A DNA stretch of 64,000 nucleotides from Prosthecobacter sp. (GCA_021733925.1 JAIPJY010000039.1:1-64000), one strand, 5' to 3'. Numbered from the stretch's first letter, positions 42,864 through 52,748 are shown. The notes: generated from the sequence alone by a model not told the origin. Numbers and translations are program-made.

Positions 42864-43403
42864 ATGAATCCCCTCGCAAAAATCTTCATCTGCGCCGCCG
42901 CCTTCGGTCTCAGCCAGGCCGCCGCCCAGCAGCCCACGGTCGTCAAGACCAACCTCTTCACCAATCCCTCCTTCGAGGACGGGCTGAACGGCTGGTCCTT
43001 TGCCGCTCATGAAAAGCATGGGACCATCACTGTGGACACCGTGGAAAAGCACGATGGCAAAAACAGCATCCGCATCGACAACCCGGCCGGTGACGACAGC
43101 TTTCTGCAGCAGACGGTCACCGTAAAGCCCAAGACGCGCTACCGCCTCACGGGCTACCTCAAAACCAAGGACGTCGTCGTCAAGGGCACGGGTGCGAACA
43201 TCTCGCTTGCGGGCGGCTTCGACCATACTGAAGCGTTCTCGGGCAAGCAGAACTGGAAGAAGGTCTCCTTTGAGTTCGACAGCGGCGGGATGGACACCAT
43301 CAAGATCGGGCCGCGTCTCGGTCACTACTCCAGCATGGCGATGGGAACCGCCTGGTTCGATGACCTCCAGCTCATTGAACTTGGTCCTTCACGCAAACGC
43401 TGA
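42864..43403 (+). CDS. Secreted carbohydrate-binding-module-like protein
   Basis: A 179-residue protein. The signal peptide MNPLAKIFICAAAFGLSQAA is cut near residue 21. The mature part is a beta-sandwich of the CBM_4_9 type: TNLFTNPSFEDGLNGWSFAA, then TVKPKTRYRLTGYLKTKDVV and AWFDDLQLIELG. Such domains bind polysaccharides. No catalytic partner is fused. A putative promoter lies 33 bp upstream. Confidence 0.8.
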   Translation: MNPLAKIFICAAAFGLSQAAAQQPTVVKTNLFTNPSFEDGLNGWSFAAHEKHGTITVDTVEKHDGKNSIRIDNPAGDDSFLQQTVTVKPKTRYRLTGYLKTKDVVVKGTGANISLAGGFDHTEAFSGKQNWKKVSFEFDSGGMDTIKIGPRLGHYSSMAMGTAWFDDLQLIELGPSRKR

Positions 43404-43447
43404 AGCGGGCCGTGTTTCCCCATGGGCCATGTTAAAATGAGTCCGTC

Positions 43448-43870
43448 ATGAAACGAATCCGTCATACCATGCAGTGGTTGTTCACGGCTCCTCAGGAGCC
43501 CGTTACGACACGGCGCGTCATCGGCTGGTGGGAGCTGCGGCGCCTCCCTTTCAATGTCATTCTCGGCAGCATCGGTTTTCTGGCGCTCCTCCTCTTCACC
43601 GCCTGCATCGAAAGCGCCGGTGTGCTCCAGCCCGGTGAAGATGCCGTCGAGCCGCTGGCCCTCTTGATCGTGCCTCTGGTGGCCAATGCAGCCTACACCG
43701 GCGGCTGGCTGATCGACGCCCCACTGCGTCGCATGCGCCGCTCCCTCAGTCCCAGTTTCACCCCGCAACTTTTTGGCCTTGGGCTCCTTTTTTCACTCTT
43801 CGTGGTCAGCTTTCCCGCCATCCTCTGGGGCAGCTATCGACTGCTGCAGTTGCTGAATGTTTTGCGGTGA
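43448..43870 (+). CDS. Hypothetical membrane protein
   Basis: A 140-residue protein with three or four membrane segments: LPFNVILGSIGFLALLLF, LALLIVPLVANAAYTGGWLI, and QLFGLGLLFSLFVVSFPAIL. The N-terminus is basic. No family is recognised. It lies 45 bp after the CBM-like gene and may be in its transcript. Confidence 0.6.
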   Translation: MKRIRHTMQWLFTAPQEPVTTRRVIGWWELRRLPFNVILGSIGFLALLLFTACIESAGVLQPGEDAVEPLALLIVPLVANAAYTGGWLIDAPLRRMRRSLSPSFTPQLFGLGLLFSLFVVSFPAILWGSYRLLQLLNVLR

Positions 43871-44136
43871 TTTTCTGCCCGGCCCTGGACCTCCTGCGTC
43901 CATTGATTGTCCAGCCGGTGGATTATCTGGCGCGACTCCAGGCATTTGGAGAGGCCCTCCAGCAGCTGAATCTCCTCCTTTCTGAGGCAGTCTGACTGGC
44001 GGATTTTTTCGATCATCTGGCTCAAGCCTTGGGAGTCCATGATCGGCATCAGACATGACTTCGTTATTTTTGACGAGAAAAATTTGCCGGTGCACTGCCT
44101 CATTGTTTCTTTGAAATAATAAATGAGATCATGCAT
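43834..44136 (-). CDS. Small hypothetical protein
   Basis: A 100-residue soluble protein (or 89 from the Met at 44103) with alternating helix pattern (LSQMIEKIRQSDCLRKEEIQ, LLEGLSKCLESRQIIHRLDN). The composition is coding-like. Its 3' end overlaps the membrane protein gene by 37 bp (convergent). No family is recognised. Confidence 0.4.
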   Translation of the reverse strand: MHDLIYYFKETMRQCTGKFFSSKITKSCLMPIMDSQGLSQMIEKIRQSDCLRKEEIQLLEGLSKCLESRQIIHRLDNQWTQEVQGRAENHRKTFSNCSSR

Positions 44137-44341
44137 CCGCTTTCTCCGCGAGCGGCGTTAATCCAGATGTCAGCGTTGAAGTTCAACCGCACCGCAGAGC
44201 TGAGGTGCTGACATGGGCGTGAGTCTGCAAAGACTGCACGCCCTCCTTTTTTGCTGCCGCCGAATGTTCGGCCCCGCTGAAAACCAATCAGCCAGTCTAT
44301 GCAGGCGGCGGATGGTCGCGCACATCCCAACCCAAAACCAT

Positions 44342-44394
44342 TTGACGATCCGGCCGCGATAAGTTAAACAGCTGTTTATAAACGCATGTTTAAC
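44342..44394 (+). promoter_or_regulatory. Promoter and palindromic operator of the TetR-RND operon
   Basis: TTGACG (44342-44347), 17 bp, TAAACA (44365-44370) could be the promoter. Over it lies a symmetric site centred at 44378: outer arms GTTAAACA (44363-44370) and TGTTTAAC (44387-44394) and an inner palindrome GTTTATAAAC. The site covers the ATG of the TetR gene at 44386, fitting autorepression. Confidence 0.6.
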
Positions 44395-45072
44395 TCTACT
44401 CCATCCCGCGAACATGATGCCGAGGCGCGACGCGAGCGCCTGCTGAAGGCCGCCGCCGCCGTTTTCGCCAAAGACGGCTTTGAGAAGGCCAGCCTGCGCG
44501 CCATCTGCCTGAAGGCGAAGGCCAATGTGGCGTCGGTGAAGTATTACTTTGGCAGCAAGGACGGGCTCTACCGCGAGGTCTTCCTGTCCTCCTGCCAGGA
44601 AAGCATGAAGGAGGATGCTCCCGTCACCCTCGCAGATGGGGGCACGCCGGAGGACACGCTGCGCCGCTGGATTCATCACCTGCTGGATCATGTGCTGCTC
44701 AAACGCGCCAAGAATCCAGTGAAGAGCCAGATCATGGCCCATGAAATGCGCGAGCCTACGCCCTGCCTCAACGAATTCATCAAGCTCGTCGTCCGCCCTT
44801 TCCATGAGGAGCTGGAACGCATCATCGCCGCCGTCATGGGCAGGCGCGTGGTGGATGAAGAGTGCGTCCTGTACTGCCACCACATCATCGGACTGTGCAT
44901 CCACTACGACCACTGCCGCGTCTTCGTTGACCGCCTCGGTCCGCCCGTGCCTAAAACGGCACCCGAAGTGCAGCGTCTCGCTGACAACATAGCCGACTTT
45001 GTGCTCGGCGCGCTCACCTCGCAGCGCGCAACCAAGACGAAACCCGCCTCACGTTCAAAAAAACAGTCATGA
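44386..45072 (+). CDS. TetR-family regulator of the RND operon (CerR type)
   Basis: A 228-residue repressor. The N-terminal DNA-binding domain has EARRERLLKAAAAVFAKDGF, KASLRAICLKAKANVASVKY and YFGSKDGLYREVFLS. The C-terminal domain (HHLLDHVLLKRAKNPVKSQI, HEMREPTPCLNEFIKL) matches the CerR/DUF1956 group, which controls efflux genes. Its stop overlaps the ATG of the MFP gene (ATGA at 45069), so it is the first gene of the operon. The palindrome at its start is a likely autoregulatory site. Confidence 0.85.
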   Translation: MFNSTPSREHDAEARRERLLKAAAAVFAKDGFEKASLRAICLKAKANVASVKYYFGSKDGLYREVFLSSCQESMKEDAPVTLADGGTPEDTLRRWIHHLLDHVLLKRAKNPVKSQIMAHEMREPTPCLNEFIKLVVRPFHEELERIIAAVMGRRVVDEECVLYCHHIIGLCIHYDHCRVFVDRLGPPVPKTAPEVQRLADNIADFVLGALTSQRATKTKPASRSKKQS

Positions 45073-46169
45073 CTTCCACTCTTCGAAATTACTGCCTCGC
45101 TCTCGGTCTCGGTGTCGTGGGCTTCGCACTGACCAGCTGCGGCAAAGCACCGGCCGCCGCACCTGCCGAAGTGCCAAAAGCTCCCGCTGCGATCATTGTT
45201 AAAACGGCTGCGGCGAAGGAAGAGGCCATGCCTCGCTATCTGCGCCTGACGGGTGAGATCACCGCTGCGCAGAATGCTGCCGTGGCTGCAGACACGACGG
45301 GGAAGGTGATCGAGACACCCGTCGAACGAGGCACCGTGGTCAAAACGGGCGATGTGCTCGTGCAGCTCGACAGTCGTACTGCCGCGCTCAATCTTGTAGA
45401 AGCCGAAGCCAATGTGGTGCTGGCGAAATCCAAGCTGGATCTCGCGGAGAGCGAAGTGAAGCGAAACGAGCCGCTGGTGCAGATGAAGGCGGTGGCCGCA
45501 ACGGACTTCGAACGCATCAAGGCAGATCGCGATGGTGCTGCGGCGAGTCTGTCCGCGTCTGAAGCGCGCCGAGACATGACGAAGAAGACGCTGGAGGATT
45601 CCACCATCCGTGCGCCGTTTAACGGCACCGTGGCTGAGCGCTTTGTGACGGCTGGCGAGTACGTCATGGCCAACTCGAAGGTTGCGCAGGTCATCGATCT
45701 GCAGCACCTGCGACTGCTGGTGAATGTCTCGGAGCCTTCGGTGGGACTCATCCATGTGGGGCAGGCGGTGGAGTTCAGCGTGTCGCCGTTTCCAGGTGAG
45801 GTCTTCAAAGGCACGGTCAAATTCATCGGTGCGGCGGTGCGCGCTGAATTGCGCGATCTTCAGGTGGAGGCCGAAGTGACAAACACCGATGGCCGCCTGC
45901 GCCCTGGACTTTTTGCCGAGGCACGCCTGACACTGCCGGAGCAGACCGCCATCACCATTCCGGTGAGCGCTGTGCGCACGGATGGTGCGAACCAGAAAGT
46001 CTGGGTGGTGGAGTCGGGCCAGCTCACTGAGCGCCTCGTGGAAGTGGGTGAGACGGACAAGGACCGCATCGAAATTCGCCGGGGTGTGAAGAAGGGCGAA
46101 AACGTGGTGCTCTCTCCGGGAGCGGATGCTGCAGACGGCGTGGTGGTGCAGACGACTCCTCAATCTTAA
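45069..46169 (+). CDS. RND efflux membrane-fusion protein (lipoprotein)
   Basis: A 366-residue periplasmic adaptor. It starts with a lipoprotein signal (LGVVGFALTSCGKAP, lipobox LTSC). The lipoyl/barrel-sandwich part has LTGEITAAQNAAVAADTTGK, VVKTGDVLVQLD and APFNGTVAERFVTAGEYV. Then come the hairpin (LNLVEAEANVVLAKSKLDLA) and the beta-barrel/membrane-proximal domains (TIPVSAVRTDG, GVKKGENVVL). It pairs with the permease 17 bp downstream. Confidence 0.9.
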   Translation: MTSTLRNYCLALGLGVVGFALTSCGKAPAAAPAEVPKAPAAIIVKTAAAKEEAMPRYLRLTGEITAAQNAAVAADTTGKVIETPVERGTVVKTGDVLVQLDSRTAALNLVEAEANVVLAKSKLDLAESEVKRNEPLVQMKAVAATDFERIKADRDGAAASLSASEARRDMTKKTLEDSTIRAPFNGTVAERFVTAGEYVMANSKVAQVIDLQHLRLLVNVSEPSVGLIHVGQAVEFSVSPFPGEVFKGTVKFIGAAVRAELRDLQVEAEVTNTDGRLRPGLFAEARLTLPEQTAITIPVSAVRTDGANQKVWVVESGQLTERLVEVGETDKDRIEIRRGVKKGENVVLSPGADAADGVVVQTTPQS

Positions 46170-46186
46170 CTTTTTCTTTTTAATTT

Positions 46187-49100
46187 ATGCAATGGCTCGC
46201 CCGCATCTGTGTTCAGCGTCCAGTCCTCGCCAGCGTCATCGTGCTGGTGTTTGTGGTGGTCGGCATCATCGGCTACACGCGCCTGCCGGTGGATCGTTTT
46301 CCGAAGGTGGATTTCCCCACGGTCGCGATCACCACGCGTCTGAATGGCGCGACGCCGAAGGAAGTGGAAACGCAGATCACGGACAAGATCGAAGAGGCGG
46401 TGAACACGGTCAGCGGCATTGATGAACTGCGCTCCGTTTCCAGCGAAGGCATCTCCCAGGTCATTGTGGTCTTCCTGCTGGAAAAGAACGTGGACGTGGC
46501 GGCGCAGGAAATCCGCGACCGGGTGAACCGCATCATTTCCGAACTTCCTGAGGATGCGGATCCGCCCATTGTGGAAAAGCTTGATCCTGATGCGTCGCCG
46601 ATTCTCAACGTCGCGCTGACGGCAGATCGCCCGGCGCGTGAGATCACCGAATACGCGGACAAGGTGCTGCGGCGTCAGCTTGAAAGTGTGCCGGGTGTGG
46701 GACAAGCGACGCTGCTGGGCGGACGCAAGCGGCAGATCAATGTGTGGATGGACCCCGTGCGGCTGCGCTCGTTTAATCTCACTGCGATCGATGTGCAGAA
46801 GGCGCTGCGTTCGCAGAATGTGCAGATTCCTGCGGGGACGGTGAAGGACGCGGCCAGCCAGGAGGGCCTGCGAGTACTCGGCAAGGCCGCCTCCGTGGCG
46901 GAACTGCGGCAGATGGTCGTGCGTGAAAAAGACGGAGGTCTTGTGCGTCTCGGAGATCTGGCCCGTGTGGAAGATGGCGAAGAAGAGCCGCAGACCGCCG
47001 CCCGGCGCAATGGCATCCCCAGTGTGGTGATTTCACTGCGCAAGCAGTCTGGCGAAAACACCATCAAGGTGGTGGATGCTGTGAAGGAGCGACTGGATGA
47101 AGTGAGCAAGATGCTGCCTGCGGGCTACACGATCAATGTGGTGCGTGACAACTCCCTCGTCATTCGCACGAGCACGCATGCCGTGCAGGAGCACTTGATT
47201 CTTGGCGCTGTGTTTGCCGCGCTGATCGTGCTGCTCTTTCTGGGGAACACGCGTGCCACTATCATCGCCGCGCTTTCCATTCCCACCTCCATCATCGCCG
47301 CGTTTGGCGTCATGTGGGCGCAGGATGTGACGCTGAATCAGATCAGCCTCGTGGCGCTGGCGCTGGCGGTGGGCATCGTGATCGATGACGCCATCATCGT
47401 GGTGGAAAACATTGTCCATCACATGGAGGAGAAGGGCGAAAATGCGCATGATGCTGCGATCAATGGCACGAAGGAGATCGGGCTCGCGGTCATGGCGACT
47501 ACGCTTTCGTTGCTGGCGGTCTTTGTTCCTGTGGCCTTCCTGAGCGGCATTGTCGGCATGTTCTTGAAGAGCTTCGGCCTGACGATGGCCTTTGCCATCG
47601 CGGTGTCGTTGCTCATCAGCTTCACGCTGGTGCCATCCCTCGCGGCGCGCATGCTTGGCCGCAGACGCAAGAGCTGGATCGAGCGGGCGCTGGATCGTGT
47701 GGTGAACCTTTTCTACCGCCCCATCGAGGCCATCTACATGATCATGCTGCGCTTTTCCATGCGGTTCCGCTGGGTGGTTTTGCTGGCGTGCTTTGGCGCG
47801 CTGGCATCGCTGCCGATGCTGATGCGCACGGTGCAAAAGAGCTTCATGCCACCGACGGAGGAAGCGGAGTTCATTGTGAACATCCGCGTTCCGGAAGGCA
47901 CCACGCTGGCCTCCACCGATCTGCTGGGAGAGCGCGTGGCGCGCAGCATTCGTGCACTGCCGGGTGTGGAGTCCACGCTGCTGACCATCGGCGATAATGA
48001 CCAGCGCGTGCCCAACCTCGCCGGCATCTACGTCCGCCTCACGGATCCCGACACGCGCGAAGCCACGCAGCAGGACATCATGGATCAGGTGCGCAAAGAG
48101 ATCCTGCCGAAGTTCCCTGCGGAGTGGCGCATGACCGTTCTGGCGGTGCCGCCGTTCAACACGGGGCAGTCCAGTGCGAACATTCAGTTTTACGTCGCAG
48201 GGCCGGATCTGGACCGCCTCACCGCTGCCACGGATGTCATCATGAAGGAGGCCAAAAACATTCCTGGCATTCGCGATCTGGATTCCACGCTTATCAGCGG
48301 CAAGCCTGAGATCACCGCGAGTGTGGACCGCAGCAAGGCAGGTCAGCTTGGTGTCAACATTGCCGATCTTTCCACCACGCTGCGTCTGCTGGTGGGTGGT
48401 CTTGATGTCTCCACCTATGATGAGGCCGGTGAGCAGTATGACATCCATCTGCGCGCTGAAGCTGGCTACCGCAACAACCTCGAAGCCATGGAGCAGCTCT
48501 CTGTGCCGAGTGCCAGCGGCGTGCCGGTGGCACTCAACAATGTGCTGAAGCTGGAGCAGACTTCTGGCCCTTCGCAGATCGACAGGCTGAACCGTCGGCG
48601 TCAGGTGACGATCAGTGCGAACAACGCGCCGGACGTGGGCGAAAGCCAGATCGTGGATGCGATTGAGGCCATCGTGAAAAAGCAAAATCTTCCTGCTGAC
48701 TACAGCAGCGGGGTCGCGGGGCGGTCCAAGGAAATGGCGCGCACGGGCAAGGCCTTTGGCATGGCCTTCCTGATGGCGTTTGTGTTCATGTACCTGATTC
48801 TTGCGGCGCAGTTTGAGAGCTGGATTCATCCGCTGACCATTCTGCTGGCGCTGCCGCTCACGCTGCCCTTTGCCATCCTCTCGCTCATCATCTTTGGCCA
48901 GTCGCTGAATCTTTTCTCCATGCTCGGGGTGCTGGTGCTGTTTGGCATGGTGAAGAAAAACGGCATTCTGCAGATTGATCACACCATCCAGCTAAGGGCG
49001 CGTGGGTTGAACCGGCTGGACGCCATCCTCAAAGCCAACAAAGACCGACTGCGGCCCATTCTCATGACCACGCTCGCGTTTGTCGCGGGCATGGTGCCGA

Positions 49101-49324
49101 TGATGCTCGCACGTGGTGTGGGTGCTGCGTTTAACAATGCTACTGCAGGTGTCATTCTTGGTGGGCAGACGTTGTCTCTGCTGCTCACGCTGCTGGCCAC
49201 GCCGGTGATCTATTCCTACTTCGACGACATCGTCGAGTGGCGCCGCCGCCGTGCTGAAAAGCGTGAGGCACGCCGCGCTGCACGTGAGGCCGCTCTGCCG
49301 CCTGAGACGGCTCCTGCTGTTTAA
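46187..49324 (+). CDS. RND efflux permease (HAE-1 family)
   Basis: A 1045-residue inner-membrane proton-driven pump with 12 membrane helices and two periplasmic loops. The N-terminal helix (ASVIVLVFVVVGIIGYTRLP), loop 1 (VDRFPKVDFPTVAITTRLNG), the proton-relay helix with AVGIVIDDAIIVVENIVHHM, and the C-terminal half with LGVLVLFGMVKKNGILQIDH are as expected for AcrB/MexB-type pumps. It lies between the MFP and OMF genes in one operon. The substrate cannot be read from sequence. Confidence 0.95.
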   Translation: MQWLARICVQRPVLASVIVLVFVVVGIIGYTRLPVDRFPKVDFPTVAITTRLNGATPKEVETQITDKIEEAVNTVSGIDELRSVSSEGISQVIVVFLLEKNVDVAAQEIRDRVNRIISELPEDADPPIVEKLDPDASPILNVALTADRPAREITEYADKVLRRQLESVPGVGQATLLGGRKRQINVWMDPVRLRSFNLTAIDVQKALRSQNVQIPAGTVKDAASQEGLRVLGKAASVAELRQMVVREKDGGLVRLGDLARVEDGEEEPQTAARRNGIPSVVISLRKQSGENTIKVVDAVKERLDEVSKMLPAGYTINVVRDNSLVIRTSTHAVQEHLILGAVFAALIVLLFLGNTRATIIAALSIPTSIIAAFGVMWAQDVTLNQISLVALALAVGIVIDDAIIVVENIVHHMEEKGENAHDAAINGTKEIGLAVMATTLSLLAVFVPVAFLSGIVGMFLKSFGLTMAFAIAVSLLISFTLVPSLAARMLGRRRKSWIERALDRVVNLFYRPIEAIYMIMLRFSMRFRWVVLLACFGALASLPMLMRTVQKSFMPPTEEAEFIVNIRVPEGTTLASTDLLGERVARSIRALPGVESTLLTIGDNDQRVPNLAGIYVRLTDPDTREATQQDIMDQVRKEILPKFPAEWRMTVLAVPPFNTGQSSANIQFYVAGPDLDRLTAATDVIMKEAKNIPGIRDLDSTLISGKPEITASVDRSKAGQLGVNIADLSTTLRLLVGGLDVSTYDEAGEQYDIHLRAEAGYRNNLEAMEQLSVPSASGVPVALNNVLKLEQTSGPSQIDRLNRRRQVTISANNAPDVGESQIVDAIEAIVKKQNLPADYSSGVAGRSKEMARTGKAFGMAFLMAFVFMYLILAAQFESWIHPLTILLALPLTLPFAILSLIIFGQSLNLFSMLGVLVLFGMVKKNGILQIDHTIQLRARGLNRLDAILKANKDRLRPILMTTLAFVAGMVPMMLARGVGAAFNNATAGVILGGQTLSLLLTLLATPVIYSYFDDIVEWRRRRAEKREARRAAREAALPPETAPAV

Positions 49325-49349
49325 TCTTTTTCACTTCATCTCATTCATC

Positions 49350-50756
49350 ATGCTCACCTCCGCCTCACACCTTTGCCTTGTCCCGGTCCTTCTCATGGGG
49401 ATCGCGGGCTGCTCCGTCGGGCCTGATTACAAAAAGCCGGACACCACGGACATCACGCCCGCCACCTGGCGCTGGCAGGCCAGTGCACCGCGCGATGCCG
49501 CACCCAAGGGCGACTGGTGGAAGGTGTTTCATGACAGCGAGCTCGACAGGCTGGAAGCCCTTGCGCTCGCGGACAATCAAAACCTCCGTGCTGCGTATGC
49601 ACGCATCCAGCAATCACGCGCGAATGCCCGTGCCGCCGCCACCGACTGGTATCCATCCTTCGGCCTCAACTCACGCAACAAGCGCGAGCGCACCTCCGGC
49701 TTTCTGCCGACGCCTGTGCCGGTGAAAATTCCCTCTGCGCAGATCAACACCTACAGCGAGACCCTGGACCTCAGCTATGAGCTCGATCTCTGGGGCAAGG
49801 TGCGGCGCTCCTTTGAATCCGCCCGCGCTGAGTCCGAGTCGAGCGCGGCTGATTTCAACAACGTGCTCCTCACGCTGACCGGCGATGTCGCCGCGACCTA
49901 CTTCCAGCTTCGTGCGCTGGATGCTGATCTCGCCTCACTGCGCCGCACCATCGCGCTGCGTGAGAAGAGTCTCGGCATCATTCAGCAGCGCTTCAATGCC
50001 GGCACCATTCAGGAGACGGATGTGGCGCGGTCCAAAACCGAAGTCGCCACAGCCAAGGCCGAACTCGCCGACATCAAACGCCAGCGTCAGGAAGCCTCAG
50101 ACAATCTGTCTCTGCTCTGCGGCGTACCCGCCACGAATTTTACTGTGGCCGAGCGCCCGCTGCACGGATCACCGCCGGTCATTCCTGCGGGACTGCCTGC
50201 CAGCGTATTGGAACGCCGTCCGGATGTGGCCGCAGCGGAGCGCATTGTCGCCGCACGCAATGCCGACATCGGTGTTGCCACCGCAGCGTATTTTCCTGCG
50301 ATCAGTCTCACGGGGCAGGGTGGCTACTTGAGCAAGGATACTGGCAGTCTTTTCACTGCTGACAGCCGTGTGTGGTCCATCGGGCCAAGCCTCAGCCTGC
50401 CTGTGACCGGCTTTGCCCTCATTCGCGCGAACGTGCGCAAAAAACGTGAAGCGCGGGAGGAGGCCATTGCTAATTATCGACAGGCCGTGCTTGCCGCATT
50501 GAAGGATGTCGAGACCACCCTCGCGCAGACGCGCTATCGTGCGGAGCAGTCCGCCGCTCAAAACGAAGCGCTCGCCGCCGCCTCCCAGGCCGCTGAACTC
50601 ACGCGCGCACGCTATGACAGCGGCACCGTCGGATATCTCGAATTTCTCGATGCCGAACGCACCCGCCTGCAAACCGAACGCCAGGCCAATCAGGTGACCG
50701 CGCAGAGATTTATCGCCACGGTGAGGCTGGTGAAGGCGATGGGTGGCGGGTGGTGA
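49350..50756 (+). CDS. RND outer-membrane channel lipoprotein (NodT/OprM type)
   Basis: A 468-residue outer-membrane factor. The lipoprotein signal ends in GIAGCSVGPDYKKP (Cys at about 20), the hallmark start of OprM/NodT. The two long helical repeats include YSETLDLSYELDLWGKVRRS and RARYDSGTVGYLEFLDAERT. It completes the TetR-MFP-RND-OMF operon. The start at 49350 is chosen over the longer frame, which overlaps the permease and precedes the signal. A damaged copy of its last 55 codons lies at 56190-56365. Confidence 0.95.
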   Translation: MLTSASHLCLVPVLLMGIAGCSVGPDYKKPDTTDITPATWRWQASAPRDAAPKGDWWKVFHDSELDRLEALALADNQNLRAAYARIQQSRANARAAATDWYPSFGLNSRNKRERTSGFLPTPVPVKIPSAQINTYSETLDLSYELDLWGKVRRSFESARAESESSAADFNNVLLTLTGDVAATYFQLRALDADLASLRRTIALREKSLGIIQQRFNAGTIQETDVARSKTEVATAKAELADIKRQRQEASDNLSLLCGVPATNFTVAERPLHGSPPVIPAGLPASVLERRPDVAAAERIVAARNADIGVATAAYFPAISLTGQGGYLSKDTGSLFTADSRVWSIGPSLSLPVTGFALIRANVRKKREAREEAIANYRQAVLAALKDVETTLAQTRYRAEQSAAQNEALAAASQAAELTRARYDSGTVGYLEFLDAERTRLQTERQANQVTAQRFIATVRLVKAMGGGW

Positions 50757-50763
50757 AATCCAA

Positions 50764-51309
50764 CGTCATGGGTATGCGATGCCTTTTTTGACAGGATTAA
50801 CAGAATTGCAGAATTTCAGGATTGTGGCAGATGACGCAGCACTCGCCGAAGCAGGGTTTAAAACCACGCGAAACACATCGGACGTACCGCTGCAGCGCGA
50901 CTCTTCAGAATAAAAAATCCTGAAATTCTGTCATCTTGTTAATCCTGTCAAAAACGGGCACCAAGCCACCCACCAATAATCCCCTTCGCCCTGCGCTCTT
51001 TTTCGCTCTCCGGCAGATCTTGCTCAATGGGCATGCGATGCCTTTTTTGACAGGATTAACAGAATTGCAGAATTTCAGGATTGTAGCAGATGACGCTGCA
51101 CTCGCCGAAGCAGGGTTTTGAACCGTCCGAAACACCTCGGACTTACCGCCGCAGAACCGCCCGTCAGAATAAAAAATCCTGAAATTCTGTCGTCTTGTTA
51201 ATCCTGTCAAAAACGGGCAGCAAGCCACCCACCAACAATCCCCTTTGCCTTACGCTCTTCTCACGCTCAGGCAGATCCTTCAATGGTTATGCGATGCCTT
51301 CTTTGACTC
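50764..51309. repeat. TTGACAGGATTAACAGAATT dispersed repeat, copy D (two units)
   Basis: Two units of about 260 bp. Each has a forward arm (TTGACAGGATTAACAGAATT at 50788 and 51047), about 90 bp of moderately conserved sequence (CACTCGCCGAAGCAGGGTTT), a reverse arm (AATCCTGAAATTCTG...TTGTTAATCCTGTCAA) and a spacer (GGGCACCAAGCCACCCACCA). Paired arms could fold into a large hairpin. The same array follows the OMF gene fragment at 56376. Confidence 0.9.
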
Positions 51310-51338
51310 ATATCTTCGGCGTTCGCTTCGGCCTGTGC

Positions 51339-52748
51339 TTATCCAAACAGCCCCATGACCGGCTTGCCGGTGGAGAAGGGCGGGCGGGAGAGGCCGGTGT
51401 TCATGGTGAGATCGTTCAAGGGCACGCCCAGGGCATGGAGCACGGTGGCGTGGAGATCCTGCACGGTGACGGGATCGCTGATCGGAGCGGAGGCGGTTTT
51501 GTCGGACTCGCCGTAAACCGCACCGCCGCGAATGCCGCAACCGGCGACGATGGCGGAGAAGCACTTGGGCCAGTGCTGGCGTCCGGGAGGCCCCTGCGTG
51601 AGGATGATGGGCGTGCGCCCGAATTCGCCGACTGCAACGACGAGCGTGTCTTCGAGCAGGCCGCGCTGCTTGAGATCGGTGAGAAGCGCGGAGAGTGCCT
51701 GGTCGAGGCGCGGCAGGCAGAAGTTCATGCCATAGGAACCACCGCCGAAGGCGTTGCCCATGCCCATGTTGCCGCCATGCATGTCCCAGCTGGAGCTGGG
51801 CGGGCCGCCGCCTTTTTCGTCCGGCGCGGCGCCGACCCAGCCATTGACGGTGATGAAGCGTACGCCGGCCTCGACCATGCGCCGGGCGAGCAGGAGATTC
51901 TGGCCGAGCGGGTGCATGCCGTAGCGTTCGCGCACGGCCAGCGGCTCACTCTTCAAATCAAACGCCTGCCGGCCTTCCGGGCGGGTCATGGCGTCGTAGG
52001 CTTTCTCGCGGAGGTCGTTCCAGTCCGTGCCCTGCGGATTTTCCGCGAGCATCTTGGATTCCAGATCGGCGAGCAGCTTGCGCCGTTCCCACAGACGCTC
52101 GGGATCGCCCATGTCATAGATCTCAGGCGGCTTGAAATTCGGCATGGCGGGATGGTTGGTCTCGGAGCCGATGAAGACCGGCGCGTGCGCAGACCCTAGA
52201 TACCCGCCGGAGCCGATGTTCGGCGCGCAGAAGACCGGCGGCCCCACGCACTTGATGAGCCAGGCGTTGGAGACGAGGTTGTGCTCACTGGGCAGATGCT
52301 TGGCAACGACGGAGCCGAGATAGGGGAGGCCGTCGGGCTCGCCCTGCTTCACGCGCTCGATCAACTGCCCGCTGAGCAGGTTGTGCATGGCGTCGAAGTG
52401 ATTGTTGATCGGCCCCGGGTGCGTCATCGAGCGGATGAGGCAGAACTGATCGGTCACCTTCGCGAGCATGGGGTGCAGTTCGCTCAAGTGCATGCCCGGC
52501 ACCTTGGTTCGGATGGGTTTGTAAGGGCCGCGGATCTCGGCCGGTGCGTCCGGCTTCAGATCCCAGGTGTCGATCTGGCTCGGGCCGCCGCAGAGCAGCA
52601 GAAAGATGCAGCGCTTCTTGGATGCCACCGCGTTGCCCGAGGCGTCCAGCTTGTCCTTCCCGACGACGAGTCCTGGGATGGCGAGATTCAGAGCGCCGAT
52701 GCCACCGGCTTGTAGAAACTGGCGGCGCGAGGTCGGGAGGATATTCAT
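51339..52748 (-). CDS. DUF1501 protein with Tat signal (sulfatase-like fold)
   Basis: A 469-residue exported protein. The Tat motif SRRQFLQAGGIGALNLAIPG lies at residues 7-26. The core matches DUF1501, a sulfatase/alkaline-phosphatase-like family common in Planctomycetes and Verrucomicrobia: CIFLLLCGGPSQIDTWDLKP, then HPGPINNHFDAMHNLL, DTLVVAVGEFGRTPI and the C-terminal VYGESDKTASAPISDP. DUF1501 genes usually stand next to DUF1549/DUF1553 (cytochrome-type) genes; none is adjacent here. The gene has a sharp right border and is followed by a repeat-rich gap. Confidence 0.9.
   Translation of the reverse strand: MNILPTSRRQFLQAGGIGALNLAIPGLVVGKDKLDASGNAVASKKRCIFLLLCGGPSQIDTWDLKPDAPAEIRGPYKPIRTKVPGMHLSELHPMLAKVTDQFCLIRSMTHPGPINNHFDAMHNLLSGQLIERVKQGEPDGLPYLGSVVAKHLPSEHNLVSNAWLIKCVGPPVFCAPNIGSGGYLGSAHAPVFIGSETNHPAMPNFKPPEIYDMGDPERLWERRKLLADLESKMLAENPQGTDWNDLREKAYDAMTRPEGRQAFDLKSEPLAVRERYGMHPLGQNLLLARRMVEAGVRFITVNGWVGAAPDEKGGGPPSSSWDMHGGNMGMGNAFGGGSYGMNFCLPRLDQALSALLTDLKQRGLLEDTLVVAVGEFGRTPIILTQGPPGRQHWPKCFSAIVAGCGIRGGAVYGESDKTASAPISDPVTVQDLHATVLHALGVPLNDLTMNTGLSRPPFSTGKPVMGLFG

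Noticed and set aside
47033-48982. 649-codon minus-strand frame
   Set aside because: Antisense of the RND permease gene, which has strong family motifs.
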